64,000 bases of DNA, from positions 100,418,207 through 100,482,206 of the forward strand of contig CM054116.1 of NCBI GenBank assembly GCA_028673005.1, given 5' to 3'. The position numbers were made by a program, and so were the translations under genes. Below, piece after piece: positions 1-13,600 of the stretch. The first letter of the stretch is position 1. Each line of letters begins with the position of its first letter. The notes beneath the pieces are model-generated. The model did no database searches and was not told the origin of the DNA. It was given only the letters and a program-made list of their open reading frames with translations. Origin of the DNA: Tanypteryx hageni (taxonomy: Eukaryota > Arthropoda > Insecta > Odonata > Petaluridae).

Positions 1-35
1 GACAGTCTGGGAAGTGGAATATCAAGTTCAGAACA
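1..35 (+). CDS. MDN1: MDN1 exon a (3' end only)
   Basis: End of an exon that begins before the window. Frame 1 is open and reads DSLGSGISSSE plus two bases. The donor GTAAGTA starts at 36. The two leftover bases join the first base of the next exon to make a Gln codon, which is the main support for frame and border. The segment lies just before AAA5. Confidence 0.7.
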
Positions 36-3000
36 GTAAGTAAACTAATTAATCAACTTAGGTAGTTCTGTCAAAATTAATTTTACTATTATTTAAAATA
101 AATTTGCAAAGTTTTCCGGATGCTGCAGTGTCAAAAAAGCTATGCTAGAAGCGAATTTTTATTAGCAAATTTTGCATAAACATCCCATTATATGCTCTAA
201 TTTAGGTATGTCAAACTGGTGGCCCGCAGGCCGCATGCAACCCTTTCTGTGCCTTAGCACAACCCAATTGCAAATTTTTGTCTCAAGTAAATCCAAAACC
301 TAGCATTTAAAAAAATATAATCTAAGGAGTTGGGCACAACTTTGTGGTAAGTGATAATCATACTCAGAAGAGAGTAACAACTGTGTAACTTTCACACAAA
401 TTTATTTCACGACCAGTTTCACTAATAAACTAGCATCCTCAGGTGAAGCAAGCACTCAAAAGTATCCTATATATAGTAGGTAAATGGAGAAAAGGAAAGC
501 AAAGGGGAGGTGGAAGAGAAAGAGTGGTTATCAGCCAATGGTAGGGGTGGTAACCGTTAAGGACAAAATAAGAGACAAATCAATGGTGGTGAAGGAAGGG
601 AGTGAGACGTGGGAGAGGTGGGGAAGAAAAAAGAGGCAGACAATTAAAATATGTTTACAATTGAATCAATTTGGGTACACAAAAGGAGGGAAAGATTTTT
701 AAAAAGAAATTTGTTGGTCAGCTAACTTTTCAATTGCTCAAGAGCATCCAAGCTGAACTCCTTCGTTTCCACATTAGGACGCTGGCTGCTACTTGCCTGC
801 TGCTTGAAGGGGCAGCAGCACGAATCCTGTTAAAGTAGGACTTTCCAAGGTTACCTGGCCCCCTGTTTATGTGGTTTGAGGAGATCCCGCAAAGCCAGTG
901 TTTTATCCTTCAGAAGGGATGTTAAGCCGTTGTCCCCTTGGTGCTTTTCGTAAAGAGTAAGCTAATGCCAGCACTGAGTTTCCCTCCTTCCTTCTGTGTA
1001 TATGTCCAGTTGATGACAGTGCAAAATTACCATAGCAGTTGATGCACTTAAAAATCAATTACTACTACTTGTTTCCACATGGAGCACCTCCAGAATGAAA
1101 TCACTGGTGTGTACAAGGTCCATCAGATGCTTGACAAAGTGTAATGAGGGATTTTTTTACACAAAACACTTTATGTTCCTTCCACCTAATTCCAACACTT
1201 ATACCAGTTTGGCCGATGTAGTGGGCCTCACAATCACTACACCAGCTCTCTTCAAGAGTTTGTCTTTATGATCTTTCAACCTAACAAATATTTTTGCCAA
1301 GTTGATGGGGATGTAGAAGGTAGGTCTGAGATCATATCTTAGAAACAATTTTGCCAATTTATACATCAAGTTGCCGAGGAGCGGAACTTTTCGCCAATGT
1401 GAAATTGCAGCTCAGAAAATCATTACCATCCACCCAGAATTGAATAATAATCCTTCACATTGGCAAAAAATTATTATTCATTTCCGGGTAGATGGTAATG
1501 ATTTTCTGAGCTGCAGTTTGTTTAATTTTAGTGGAGAGCAGTTTGATTAATCTAGAGTTGTATTCATTGTTGATCGTTATTTGCTCGATGGTGTTTAGTT
1601 CTTTTGTGAAATTGTGAGAGGAGAGTGGAATGTTTACTAGAGGGTGTAACATGGAGTGGAAGAGAGCATGTTTGCGAGAGTAATTGTTCGAGATAACCTG
1701 GTCTGTGTAGGAAGGTTTCCAGTATATTGAAAAACAGGCTTATTATTTTGGAGAGACATAGTTAAATCAAGAAAATTAAGGGATCCATTTTTTCTATTTC
1801 ATTCAGTTCCCTCCACAATTTCATCTCTTTCACAATATTCTACGAATTCTTTGTAACATGTATTGCAAGGAAATGGCTGGCTTTTTAAATCTTGTTGTGG
1901 CTATTGGAGATACCCGAGGCAAGTATTTTTAAATTGCTTGTTTTTGAAAATTTTCAGTCATAAGACGAGCTCGATAGTTTCCTGTTGACTCAAGTAAATC
2001 GTTCGAGATTTTATATATGTCTTATTTTTATTAAAAGGAGACAAGATTTTTTTCTTAGTTATTTAGATACAAGTTAGCAATTTCTAAACTATTGTTTTTT
2101 TGCAAAACACATCCAGTCTTCTAGAAAAAGTTTATTTTTTCCATGTCTGGCCATCATTAAACAACTGTATTCCTAATTACATGACATCCATTGCTTTAAT
2201 GCAACCCTGATGACTCTTCAAGTTTGAAATGCCTGCTCTAATTTATTCCAAATTACTACTTCTAAACTCAAGATTTCTGTTGTATATGGGATGATAGTTA
2301 AATGCCTGGCACCAAATTATAATAAATTGTAAATAAACAATATTGAAGACACTTTTGCTCTTTATTAAAGACAAAACTATAATCAGTATTCATAATTGAA
2401 GTTTTCAAAAATTAACATATTTAGCTGATGTTAAATGATATTGTATGACATTTGGCAATCTAGGAGTGACATTTTTAAGGCCGAAAGAAGGTTTTTTTAT
2501 TTCTTTTTGTACTTGATTCAAGGGCAACATCTCTACGTAATCTCCAAGAGTCCTCCATTAAGTATCTTGTTGATTTAATAAAAACATGCTCTGGGGTAGA
2601 GTTGGACATCACCACTTTTCTTGCCAAAAGATCAACAGATTTTCAAATTCACCCTACTAGATTTGGAACTGAGCCATTTTTCATAAATGTTGGAAATGAA
2701 CGTAAGTTGTTTCAAAACTATTTTAGTATTCATTTTTATCCAGAATATATATGTAGAAAAGATTGATAAAAGTGACTAGAATTGCTTAACACTTCTGTGG
2801 GCAAGGTGACTATAACCATTGTCATTCTTTTCTTGTAAGGTGTAAGGAGAGCTATATTAGCATGATTTCTGGTTGTTAACAATTAGTCATAACATCCCCT
2901 TATTTTGCTGTAATATTTCAAAACTCATGTAACACTTGGATATATAATTTGTGTTTCTAACTGTTCAGTAAAAATCTTTGTCCACGAAAGTGTTAAAATA

Positions 3001-6000
3001 AATTATGTAAATTACTGTCTAATTTTTTATTTTAAGAAAGTGCTTGACGCATTATTTTGTAATTAATTAATTAAAATTTAAAATTAGCATTGATTGACAC
3101 GCATGATCTCATGGGCCTTTTTATTTAGAATCTAACTTATAAAATTCGTTGGAAAATTATTTTGTATTATTTAGAACAGTGAACTATTTCTTAACCATTG
3201 ATTTGCTTAATTATTAATTATTGACTTAATAATTAATTAATTGTTAAATCAATAACTGAAATCTTTTATGTATCTTTTCTTTTGTTTCTATTTATTGAGA
3301 AGCAACCAAATCAAACTGGGCTTATTTTCTTCGATCCAGAAGTTTTTAGTTTCAGAATATAAGGCTTGCTTTTATGCTTTTGTGCTATGATTATTAATTT
3401 TTCATTTTTACAGTTATGTATCATGATATTAGCATCATGCAACGTTTTTCATTTGATGCTCCAACATCTGGCAACAATGCATGTCGTTTGCTGCGTGCTC
3501 TCCAAATTGGCGGCAGACCAGTCTTACTCGAAGGTAGTCCTGGGGTAGGAAAGACAGCATTAGTGGCAGCTTTGGCTAATGGAGCAAATCATCGCCTAGT
3601 ACGGATTAATCTCTCTGAACAAACGGTTGGTAAACAGTATTGATTCTCTTATATACTTTATGTGCACAAGTTATTTTTGTTTATTTGGATTAAAAAGATA
3701 CATATGAAACCAAGTTCTACTAATAAATAATTACAGCTATCCCTCTTTATATGAACTTCTGTTTTACGAGTTTTTGCTTATATGAACTGAGCAATTTCAT
3801 GCCTATTTTTCAATTTGCGAATAAACTTTCGCTTATACGAGTTTGTTATGCTCACATCAAAATCCTATTTTTCAAATATCAAATAAATTTTTGCTTGACA
3901 TCATAGGCTAATGACTAAGAATGTCATTTACATACATTTATATATCATTATTGATGTTTTTTCCTCATTTTGGTATCGTTCTGTGTTGTTTTTAAGTGAA
4001 CTATGGGATATTTTTTTTGTTTTGACCTTCGGAACCAATTAAAATTTTTTACATAAGAAGTAATGGGAAAATAATTTTTGCTTCACGAGTTTTCACCTAA
4101 CAAACAGTTTTCATGGAACGAATTAAGTTTGTAAAACGAGGGAAGGCTGTACATGATATAAAAAATAACAGCTAAAAACATTCAGCAAATTATTTGCTAA
4201 GATACCTCTTATCTTATTAAAAATTTAATGTATTGTAAAAGGGTAAAGGAATATGTGAAAGAATTAAATAGATTAGGTGTTCAATGAATAGGGACCATGT
4301 CAATACAAAAAGTAGTGTATACCATGCATTTGCTGTAATATTGTTATTGAAGCATTTATCAGTCTTTCAGAGCATCTTTTCCTTATTGAGTTCATTTTTA
4401 TTGAGCAGTCAACAAAATCAATTTTTATTCCATTTTGTGACATTGCAATTATTAAATAACTTTTTTCTTTTACAAATATTTGCGTTGATTCCATTTATAT
4501 AGAAGGGAGGAATATTTGTTTATTTTGAACAAGGTGGCAGTTTGGATTCTCTACATGGTTTGTTGTAATTACAGGATGTGTCTGACCTCTTTGGTGCTGA
4601 TCTTCCTGTCGAAGGTGGGAAAGGAGGTCAGTTTTCATGGAGGGATGGCCCTTTCCTTCAAGCTCTCAAATCTGGAAGTTGGATTGTTCTTGATGAGGTA
4701 ATATAAACTCTTAACCCTCACATATTTTATATTTAAAAACATTATGGACAAAATTAATTCTAAAGTATCTAATGTACTTATTCATTTTTCTTCATAATCC
4801 TTACATTTGTTTTGGGTGTTCAGTTACATTTTCATCTTTTAGGCACTAGTAAATGAAAAATTTAAACATCTTATACACCAAAAAATAAGGTGTTTGAATT
4901 TTTCATTTAACTTCACACCAAAGGCAGCTCACATATTTATTTTTACTGTCATTGTAATAGCCATTACATTAAATTTGCTTAATTAACTATTAAATTTTAT
5001 TTTTTATTTGATTTATGTATTAATTCATTTCAAAAAGAGACTAATGGATAACCTAAAACATCTTTATTATGCAGTTGAATTTAGCTTCGCAGTCTGTTTT
5101 GGAAGGATTGAATGCTGCATTGGATCACAGAGGTGAAGTTTTTGTGCCCGAGCTGGGCCGCAGCTTTTCCATCCGTAAAAACACCACTCGTATTTTTGCC
5201 TGCCAAAATCCTTTGAATCAAGGTGGTGCTAGGCGTGGGCTACCTCGTTCTTTCTTAAACAGATTTACTCAGGTTGGTGTATTTTATTTATGATTATTTC
5301 TTAACTTGAGGACTGCCATGAATATGCAAATTTTGTTTTATACAGTTTTTATATTAAGTACAGATATTTTACAAGGTATTGACATAGCACAGTATTGTAG
5401 TTTATAGAAAATTCCTATGTTGTCATTGAAGTTGTTCACATGGTACAGTAAAAGCTCATTTTAATGACACCTGTTCTACAGGCAAACTCGCTTTAACAGG
5501 TTCTTTGGTGAAATTACATTTTCCAATTGTCTAATAGATGTCTCCACAGTCATGACTAGTCTTCCGTAAGCTTAACTTAAGTTTCTCCTCTGTTTCAAGG
5601 TATCAACAGTCATGATGTACTGTATAATAATTTTGTTATTCAAGTTATTTTATAAACATTTTAAGATACCCTTAAGAACACAAGTAGTAGCAGCAGTAGT
5701 AGAAAACAAGGTAAGCAAGAGGTGCTGACTTTACAACAGAAAATTGACATTCGCCAACATCTGGATAATAGGGTAGATGCATATTAATGAAGGAGTATAA
5801 TATAATCTCACCTATGATATATGACATTAAAGCAAGAAAACAGCAGCTTGTAAAAATTTTTGCTGACTCAGACAAATAAAAATATCCAAAAATGTCAAAA
5901 TATAAAGAAGCCAAAGCTAGAACAGTTGGATGGAGTATTATACGAGTGGTTTAAAGTGAAACTTTCTGCAGGTTTCCCAATCATAGTTTCACTATTGATT

Positions 6001-9000
6001 GAAAAGGCAAAATACTTTTATCAGCAAATGCAATTGAGTAAACGATGTATTTTCTTCTGATGGATGGCTATCTCATTTTAAACATGGTCACGTGATATGA
6101 AAACTCATTGTCTCAGGTGAACTTCAATCAGCTGATAGTAAAACTGCACATGAATATTTTCAGTCTTTTGTGTCTCTCATTGATGAACATGGTTTAACTA
6201 CAGAAGAAGTTTGTAACGCTGACGAAACTGCAGTTTTTTGGTGTTGTTTACCTTCTCCCACTTCAATAGACTGACAAAACTGGTGCCTCTGGATTCAACA
6301 AAAATAAAGACAGAGTCAACTGTTGTTACTTGTGCAAAAGCTGCAGGAACACACAAGTTAAACTTACTTGTTATTCGTAAATATAACCATCAAAATTTGT
6401 TACTGTTCCGATAACCTATTTAGAGATTTCAATTGGAAAACAAATTATTTCAGAAATTCGTTATCATAAATTCATGAACTCGATATTTACTTTCAATGAA
6501 AAAGGCAAAATAATCTGTTAATTGTTAATAATAAATGATGGTTGAAGTAGTGATGTTATTCTCGATGGACCCATATATGGTTCCCAGATTGAGCATTACA
6601 AAAATTAATAAAATCATAGACTACACCATGACAATTTTGACAAAAAATAGTGCATTGGATAGCAAAGAACAATATATACAATATCTTCTAGGGAAGAAGA
6701 TCCTTGAAAGATAGCAAATATGTCCTCAATGTAATTGGAATGTGATTTTGTGGCACCATTCGTTATATTGGTATATTCACTTTAGCTGCACGACTTTGGT
6801 CCCATAGGTGCCGTTAGAATGGGCTTTTACTGTATGGATAGGGGAGAATGTCATGGTAAGGGCATGACTGCTAGGTGATTGGTTGGTAACACAGTGGAGG
6901 GGAAATGAGGGTTACAGTTTTGGGAAGGGAATGGAAAGGAGGGGTGAGTGGGTTGGGAATACATGCTCATTAAGAAGTAACACATTGTTTTCAATATGTT
7001 GCACTATCTCTTAACTGCTCCAAGGCATCCAGCTGAGATCCTTTGTTTTCAAAATGGAGGATCTTGAGGTTGAAATGACAGGCGTGCGAAGACTGAAATA
7101 CATGTATAACCAGTGTTGAAGAAGCAATCTTTGTCTGTAGACACTTCTTATGTTCTTTAATCCTCGTCTTGAAATTCCTCCTGGTTTGATCTATGTACAG
7201 TAATGCCCTGCTATACGTTGGAGATACATTCCTGAAAACTGCGACTTATAACGAAACAATGTATAGCAAAACATATTTTCTTGTAAGAACAATGATAAAA
7301 GTAGGGGTTACGTTCCTGGTGGATATTTCGCAGTTACAAATTTATAATATTAATATTTTTATAAAAAACACTGGAAAGGTGCATTTGCTTAAAATTAAGA
7401 TTAATAATAATAATAATGAATGAAATTTCTGTATTTAATATTTTAAGTAACATTAGTAAGCAGTGGCGGCTCGTAGCTAAAATTAGTGGGGGTGCTGCTC
7501 CAGAAAATTTTTAGCCTTTGTTTTAAAATTGTGTAAAAGGAAAAAAACACGTATAAAAAGAAAATTTATTCAGGAACTTGATAAAATCTTAACAAAAAAA
7601 ACAAACATTTTTACTTACTTTAACTTAAATTGTTACAGTTCAAGCTTGATCTATTCATTTAAAAATGAAATCCATAAAAGAACCAAAAAAAATGAATCAA
7701 ATAGAATAGCTGGAAGCAGAATAATAATCTAATTCTGCACTCTTCTACACTTTATCACATTCAAGAATATGGTACACGGTTTTTAAGCACAACACACGCT
7801 GAGTAAAAAAAAACTTCCTTCCACCATCACGCCAGAGCCGGCACTGCGAGAGCAACAGTGCTCTCTCTACCTGGCAGTCCCGCCTTCCTCCCCACCCCCC
7901 CTCCTATGTGCGCATGCGCACAACAGTCAAACACAACGTCGCTGGCACCGTGAAGCGCACAGTTCCATACAAAGATTTTTGTATCTTTTTCATAAACTGG
8001 GGGATGGCTACTGAAGTACTGACATTAAGCTTAAGAAATATATATGGTACTACAAAAATAAAGAAAGAATTAAAGAAAAAAGGACTCATTATATTAAATG
8101 TTATCGATAATATCAAGTGGAAATAGGGGGTGCTGCAGTTCCGCAGTGCCTATACACGAGCCGCCACTGTTAGTAAGGTAACATTGCTAACACACAGTCA
8201 TTCGGTAGGGAGCAGGTCCAGATGGGGTCACAAAATGAATTAATTTATATAAATAAAAATAAACATGAAATTAAAAGAAGAATAGAGGGGTTTTATTGTT
8301 ATAGTAAAAATTAATGGACCGCAAATGGAATTTCTGAAATTTTGTTTTTAGCCCTTCACAAGCGACGTATATGCAAAGCAATGCATCTTATAATGAAACA
8401 AGTTCCTAAATTGATTGCCAACGTATAGGCGAAACAACATATAGTGGGATATTACTGTTTACTGCTTTACAACTGTCACATTTTACTTTATATGCTCCAC
8501 TTTTGAGGAAAGAGTCAATTTTGTCCTTACTTTTACACAACAGTTTGGCTAGTGTTAGGGGGGTATAAGAGGAGGTACAATATTTCTCTTTAGATAAAAA
8601 AATTGACTAATTTATAGGAGATTTTGCCTATGAAGGATATTTTGCACCATTTAGGGACTATTGAATTACCGTATTTACCCAAAAGGAAGATGAGGTTTTT
8701 TCACAAAAATGCCATTAAAAATATTAGGTATCGTCTTAGAATGGAGTATGAGGATTTAACCCTTTCGCTGCTATGGACTTTCAGCTTCTGCGTCAGCCGT
8801 GTGTGCCGAGTTCAGTGACCTTGAAGCACGCCTGTGCTGAATACTTACCCTAGGAGCTCTGTGTCTACGTTCTTCCGTTCGTCTTTTAGTCTCTTTATAT
8901 TTTAAAAGTTATTTTGTCAATCATTTACGTTCATACTGATTTAGTGGACCAAAACGAGGCTGATTTTATGCATTAGAAGAGGAAATTGCAAACTTTGTGC

Positions 9001-10640
9001 ATATTCAAAGAATGGACGGTAAACCAGTGACACAGAATATCATTAAATTGAAAGCCCAAGAATTAGCACAATCGCAAAACATTCCACACCAAGAATTTAA
9101 GGCTAGTAATGGATGGTGTGTGCGTATGATGAATCGTAATGGTTTTAGCTTGGGACAAAGTTCTTCACTTTGCCAGCGTCTACTTTCCGATTTCACGGAC
9201 AAACTAATAACTTTCCAGAGGCATGTAATTTGGTTGTGAAAAAGTCACAATTACCTTATGAGCCAAATGGGTAATGCAAATGAGACACCCATTTACTTTG
9301 AGATGCCATCCAATTACACGGTCAACGAAAAAGGTGCAAAAAATCTCATCATAAAAACATCGGGGAATGAAAAACTGCGCATTACTGTAATGCTGGCTGT
9401 ATTAGCGGACAGAACAAAGTTGCCACGGTATGTTATTTTAAAACACAAAACAGTGCCTAAGGAAGTACTACCAAATGGAATAATTGTTAAATGTCAAGGC
9501 CAAGGATGAATGTCAGCTGATTTAATGAAGGACTGGCTAAGCATAGTGTGGAATAGATGACCTGGGACACTTTTAAGACAGAGAGCAATGCTCGTCTTAG
9601 ATGCGTTCAAAGGCCATTTTACAGAGGAAGTTCAAAATACCCTTCGTGGTATGAATATTGACCTAGTTATACCAGGACGTATGACATAACAAATTCAAGT
9701 GCTATATGTTGTAGTGTTGAAGTTCTTTAAGGATTACATAAAGTCATTTTATTCAGAATGGCTTTTGGCAGGGGACCATGCATTAACTCCTACAGGGAAA
9801 ATTAAGAAGCCCAGTATACCACTTCTCTTTAATTGGATCATTGCAACATGGAAAAAAATAGATCCCAATAGTAGTATCTCACGAGGGTTCAAGAAATGCT
9901 GCATATCAAATTCCATGAACGGTATGGAAGATGTCTTGTTCGAATTTGAATAAGTTGTGATGAATGAACAGGACAGCAAGACTAAGGGAAGGAAACAGAG
10001 GAGAGGGAGATGTAAGTTGTAAATTTACTTTTTTTTTATCCTCTTAATGTTAGCTTGTTATACATATATGTAAAAGTTTTTGTGAACCTAATTTTTTAAG
10101 GGTCGTCTTAAATTCAAGGTTGTCTTCCTTTCAAGTACTGTACTGTACTGTATTTACAGTAATAGGAGAGAGAGGCAATGTTGGATTTAGCTAATTTATG
10201 AAGTTTCTTGTCCAGCTGTTTATCAATGAAATTGTTTGTGTTTCCATTTTTGGTGGCTATGTATTTGTGGGAGTGGTTGGGAAGAATCAGTAAGAATAAC
10301 TTGATCAGTATAAGTTTGTTTTCTGTAGCTTTGAAAGTGATGCTTATTATTATGAATGATGATGCTTAGGTCTGAAAAGTTTAATTTTTGGTTCGTTTCT
10401 TGTTCCATTATGATATTAATATTTTTGTGACTTGAGTTTAAAAATATCAGAAAAGAATCTAATTGTTTCGTTTCCCCTCCACCACATTACCATCTCCCAC
10501 TCCCTTCCTTCTCACCTATACATATATACTGTGTCAATATATTGTATCACCTAATGATGACACTAAGCATTGAAACCTCTGTTGTGAAAGTATAACCAAT
10601 AGTGGAAAATGACAGTGTTGTCATTTCATATTTTCTTAAG

Positions 10641-10678
<38 letters not shown>

Positions 10679-13600
10679 TGGTGGTGTAGTGGTTAGCGTG
10701 TCGGCTTTCTATTGCAAAGTTCGGGGGTTGAAACCCCTCGAATGGAGGTTTTATTTATAAAAAAAAAAAACTATCATCAGTGCCTGGCAGTAGGCAGCAG
10801 TACTGTCAGTATGGTATAGAGCCGAAAACAAATGATCTTGGTTGGGTCTATATCCAATACAGCTGTAGGCGTGATCAGGACGATTTGAACGGCTACAGTA
10901 CTGCGATGTGGAAAGCAAGAGGGAAACTACCACATTACAATCCCTAGTAAAGATTATATGGTTGGACAATATGAGTTCTCTCGAGGTAAAACAATCCGGA
11001 AGTAAAATAGTCCCCCAATCGGATCTCCGGGCGGGGACTGCCTTGAGGAAAACATTTGTCGAAAGTAAATTACGAATAGGGACTTGGAACGTAAGAACTA
11101 TGAGAAAGGCAGGAAAGCTAGAGAACTTGAAAGAAGAAATGAGAAGAAATAGAGTTGACATTATAGGGCTAAGCGAAACTAGATGGGAGGGAGAAGGACA
11201 GTTCGACTCGGAAGAATTCACGGTAGTTTATTCTGGAGGAAATAGTGGGGAAAAGGGAGTAGCTCTGGTACTTAGGAAAGATATGATGAAAAGCGTGACA
11301 AAGATAATAGCAACGAACGATAGACTGATGTCAATAAAGCTAAAAGCAGTCCCAGTGGACATGCTGATAATCCAGGTATATATGCCAACGTCAGCTCATG
11401 ACGATGAAGAAATAGATGAGATCTATGAGCAAATTAATGAAATTTACGAAGAAGACGGAAGAGGAAAGGTAAACTGCATAATAATGGGAGATTGGAACAG
11501 CATAGTCGGAGAAGGACAGGAAGAAAATGTTGTCGGGCAATACGGACTTGGGAAGAGAAATCGAGGAGGGGAGAAACTCGTAGAATTCTGCATCAATAAT
11601 GACCTTGTAGTGACTAATACATGGTTCAAAAACCATAAACGAAGGTTATACACATGGAAAAGCCCAGGAGATAGAATGAGATGCCAAATAGATTACATCC
11701 TTGTAAAACAGAGATTTAGGAACAGCATAAAGAACGCCAAGGCATTGCAAGGAGCAGACATTGATTCAGATCACAGCCTTCTAATACTTGACGTGAGTAC
11801 AAGGCTCAAACAAATAAGAAAAACAAGAAGAGAAAGACAGACCTGGGACCTAGAAAAACTGAAAGAAAGGCAGGATGTAGTCAGCATGAAGTTGGAAGAT
11901 AACCTAAGAAAGTTGGAAAACAAACCGAAGACCGTTGATATAGAATGGGATGAAATTAAAACCAGTATCAAGGATACCATGGATAAAGAGATTGGAAAAC
12001 AAGAGAAGAAAATCAGAAAACCATGGATCACGAAGGAAATGCTGGAGAAAATGGATGAGAGACGAAAATGGAAAAACGTTAACAGTGAAGAAGGTAGAGC
12101 CAACTATAGGCGTATAAACAATGAGTTGAGAAGGGTAACAGATAAAGCTAGAGAAAATTGGATAAAAGGAAAATGTGATGAAATAGAACAAATGGAGAAG
12201 TTAGGACGGTACGATATGATGTACGCTAGGGCACTGGAATTAGAAGATAAGAAGTCTAATGGAATTTGTGGTAAAGGAATTATGAATACGGATGGGAAGA
12301 TAGTCTCAGAAACAAAGGATGTAGCACAGGTATGGGAAGAATACATTAAGGAATTATACAGCAAACAGACAGGAGCGGCAAAAATAGAACTGGAAAATGA
12401 GGAAAACATTGAAGAAGACAACTTAGGACCAAGTATTATGGAGAGCGAAGTAGAAAAAGCGATAGTGGAACTTAAGAAGGGGAAAGCCACGGGCAGCGAT
12501 GGAATACCGGCTGAGATACTTAAAGTCATAGGATCAGAAGGACTAAAAGCGATCACGAAATTAATTAATAAGATTTACGACACGGGAGAGTGGCCTCAGG
12601 ATTTCCTAGAAGTAACAATGATCCCTCTAAAGAAGAAGCCAAAGGCAATGCAGTGTAAAGATTACAGAACTATAAGCCTTCTGTCACACACATCGAAGAT
12701 CATCACGAGGATTCTTAATAAAAGGCTGGAGAAAAAGGCAGAAGAAATAATAGGGGAAGATCAATTCGGTTTCAGAAAAGGACGAGGAACTAGAGATGCT
12801 ATAGGAGTAGTTAGAATCATATCAGAAAGGGCAATAGAATACAGTCAAGATATCTGCGCATGTTTCGTAGACTGGCAGAAGGCCTTTGATAGAGTAAATT
12901 GGGTAAAGTTGATGAAGATATTAAAGGATATAGGTGTAGACTGGAAAGACAGGAGACTGATTAGGAATCTATATGAGAATCAAGTTGTAAAGGTCAGGTT
13001 TGAGAATGTGGAAACCTGCGGAATAAATATCGGTAGAGGAGTAAGACAAGGATGCTGCCTATCGCCAACCCTATTCAATATATATGGAGAAAGTCTAATG
13101 CAAGAAGCTTTAGAAGGCACAGGGGATTTCAAAATTGGAGGAAGGATTATAAGAACAGTAAAATACGCAGATGATCAAGTACTTCTAGCAAGAAAGGAAG
13201 AGGAGCTACAAAAAATGATAAATAGACTAGTGATAACAGGTAGAAAATACGGTATGGAAATAAATACAGAAAAATCCAAGGTCATTCGAATATCGGGTAA
13301 AGAAGAGAATCTGAACATAACTATTGGGGGAAAGCCATTAGAACAAGTTTCAGAATATAAATACCTTGGAAGTATCATAACACGAGAGGCAAAATGTACG
13401 GATGAGATCAAAACTAGAATAGGAAAAGCAAAAGCGGCTTTCAGGAGAAAGAAACAACTACTTACAGGGAATATAAGGGAAGATATCCGCAAGAAGTTGA
13501 TAAAATGCTACGTATGGAGTATAGCATTGTATGGGGCAGAAACATGGACGCTAAGGAAAAATGACATCAAATACTTGGAAAGCTTTGAAATGTGGACTTG

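Larger units (their letters stand above)
395..1910 (-). pseudogene. Penelope-like element remnant (RT end and GIY-YIG nuclease)
   Basis: Minus-strand pieces in order: IFLDLTM (about 1770), LVNIPLSSHNFTKELNTIEQ (about 1630-1570), INLAKIFVRLKDHKDKLLK (about 1305-1245) and DCEAHYIGQTGISVGIRWKE (about 1235-1175). The last is the GIY-YIG nuclease core, and the first two are characteristic of the C-terminal half of Penelope reverse transcriptases. A hairpin-like terminal motif lies at 417-442. Frames are broken, a SINE interrupts the body (775-1070), and a short piece is duplicated in inverted form (1403-1515). It was once a self-copying retroelement. Confidence 0.75.
203..2235. mobile_element. hAT-like element, non-autonomous, with nested retroelements
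   Basis: Ends TAGGTATGTCAAACTGG and, on the other strand, CAGGCATTTCAAACTTG. An exact 8-bp direct repeat CTCTAATT flanks it at 195-202 and 2236-2243, the hAT target size. No hAT transposase is seen inside; the interior is a Penelope remnant on the - strand with a SINE in it. The first terminal base is T instead of C and the inverted repeats are diverged, so this is an old copy. Confidence 0.7.
6960..10460 (-). pseudogene. Penelope-like element split by two DNA transposons
   Basis: Reading the minus strand from 10460 down: NFSDLSIIIHNNKHHFQSYR (RT end), then the pogo element 8669-10159, then KISFIGKISYKLVNFF, YTPLTLAKLLCKSKDKIDSF and LKSGAYKVKCDSCKAV ending at about 8458, then the MITE 7198-8457, then YIDQTRRNFKTRIKEHKKCL. 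Removing the inserts restores the expected order of the GIY-YIG nuclease (SGAYKVKC..YI.QTR). Only fragments remain and the RT catalytic core was not found. Confidence 0.8.

Noticed and set aside
484..702. Lys/Arg-rich plus-strand frame
   Set aside because: It lies inside the hAT-like element, reflects purine bias, and matches nothing recognisable.
10675..10750. A functional tRNA gene
   Set aside because: Box A and a near box B are visible, but box B lacks a base and no acceptor stem pairs; treated as tRNA-derived sequence.
10751..13492. Several minus-strand frames opposite the RTE protein
   Set aside because: They are shadows of the 998-codon plus-strand frame, which carries all recognisable motifs.
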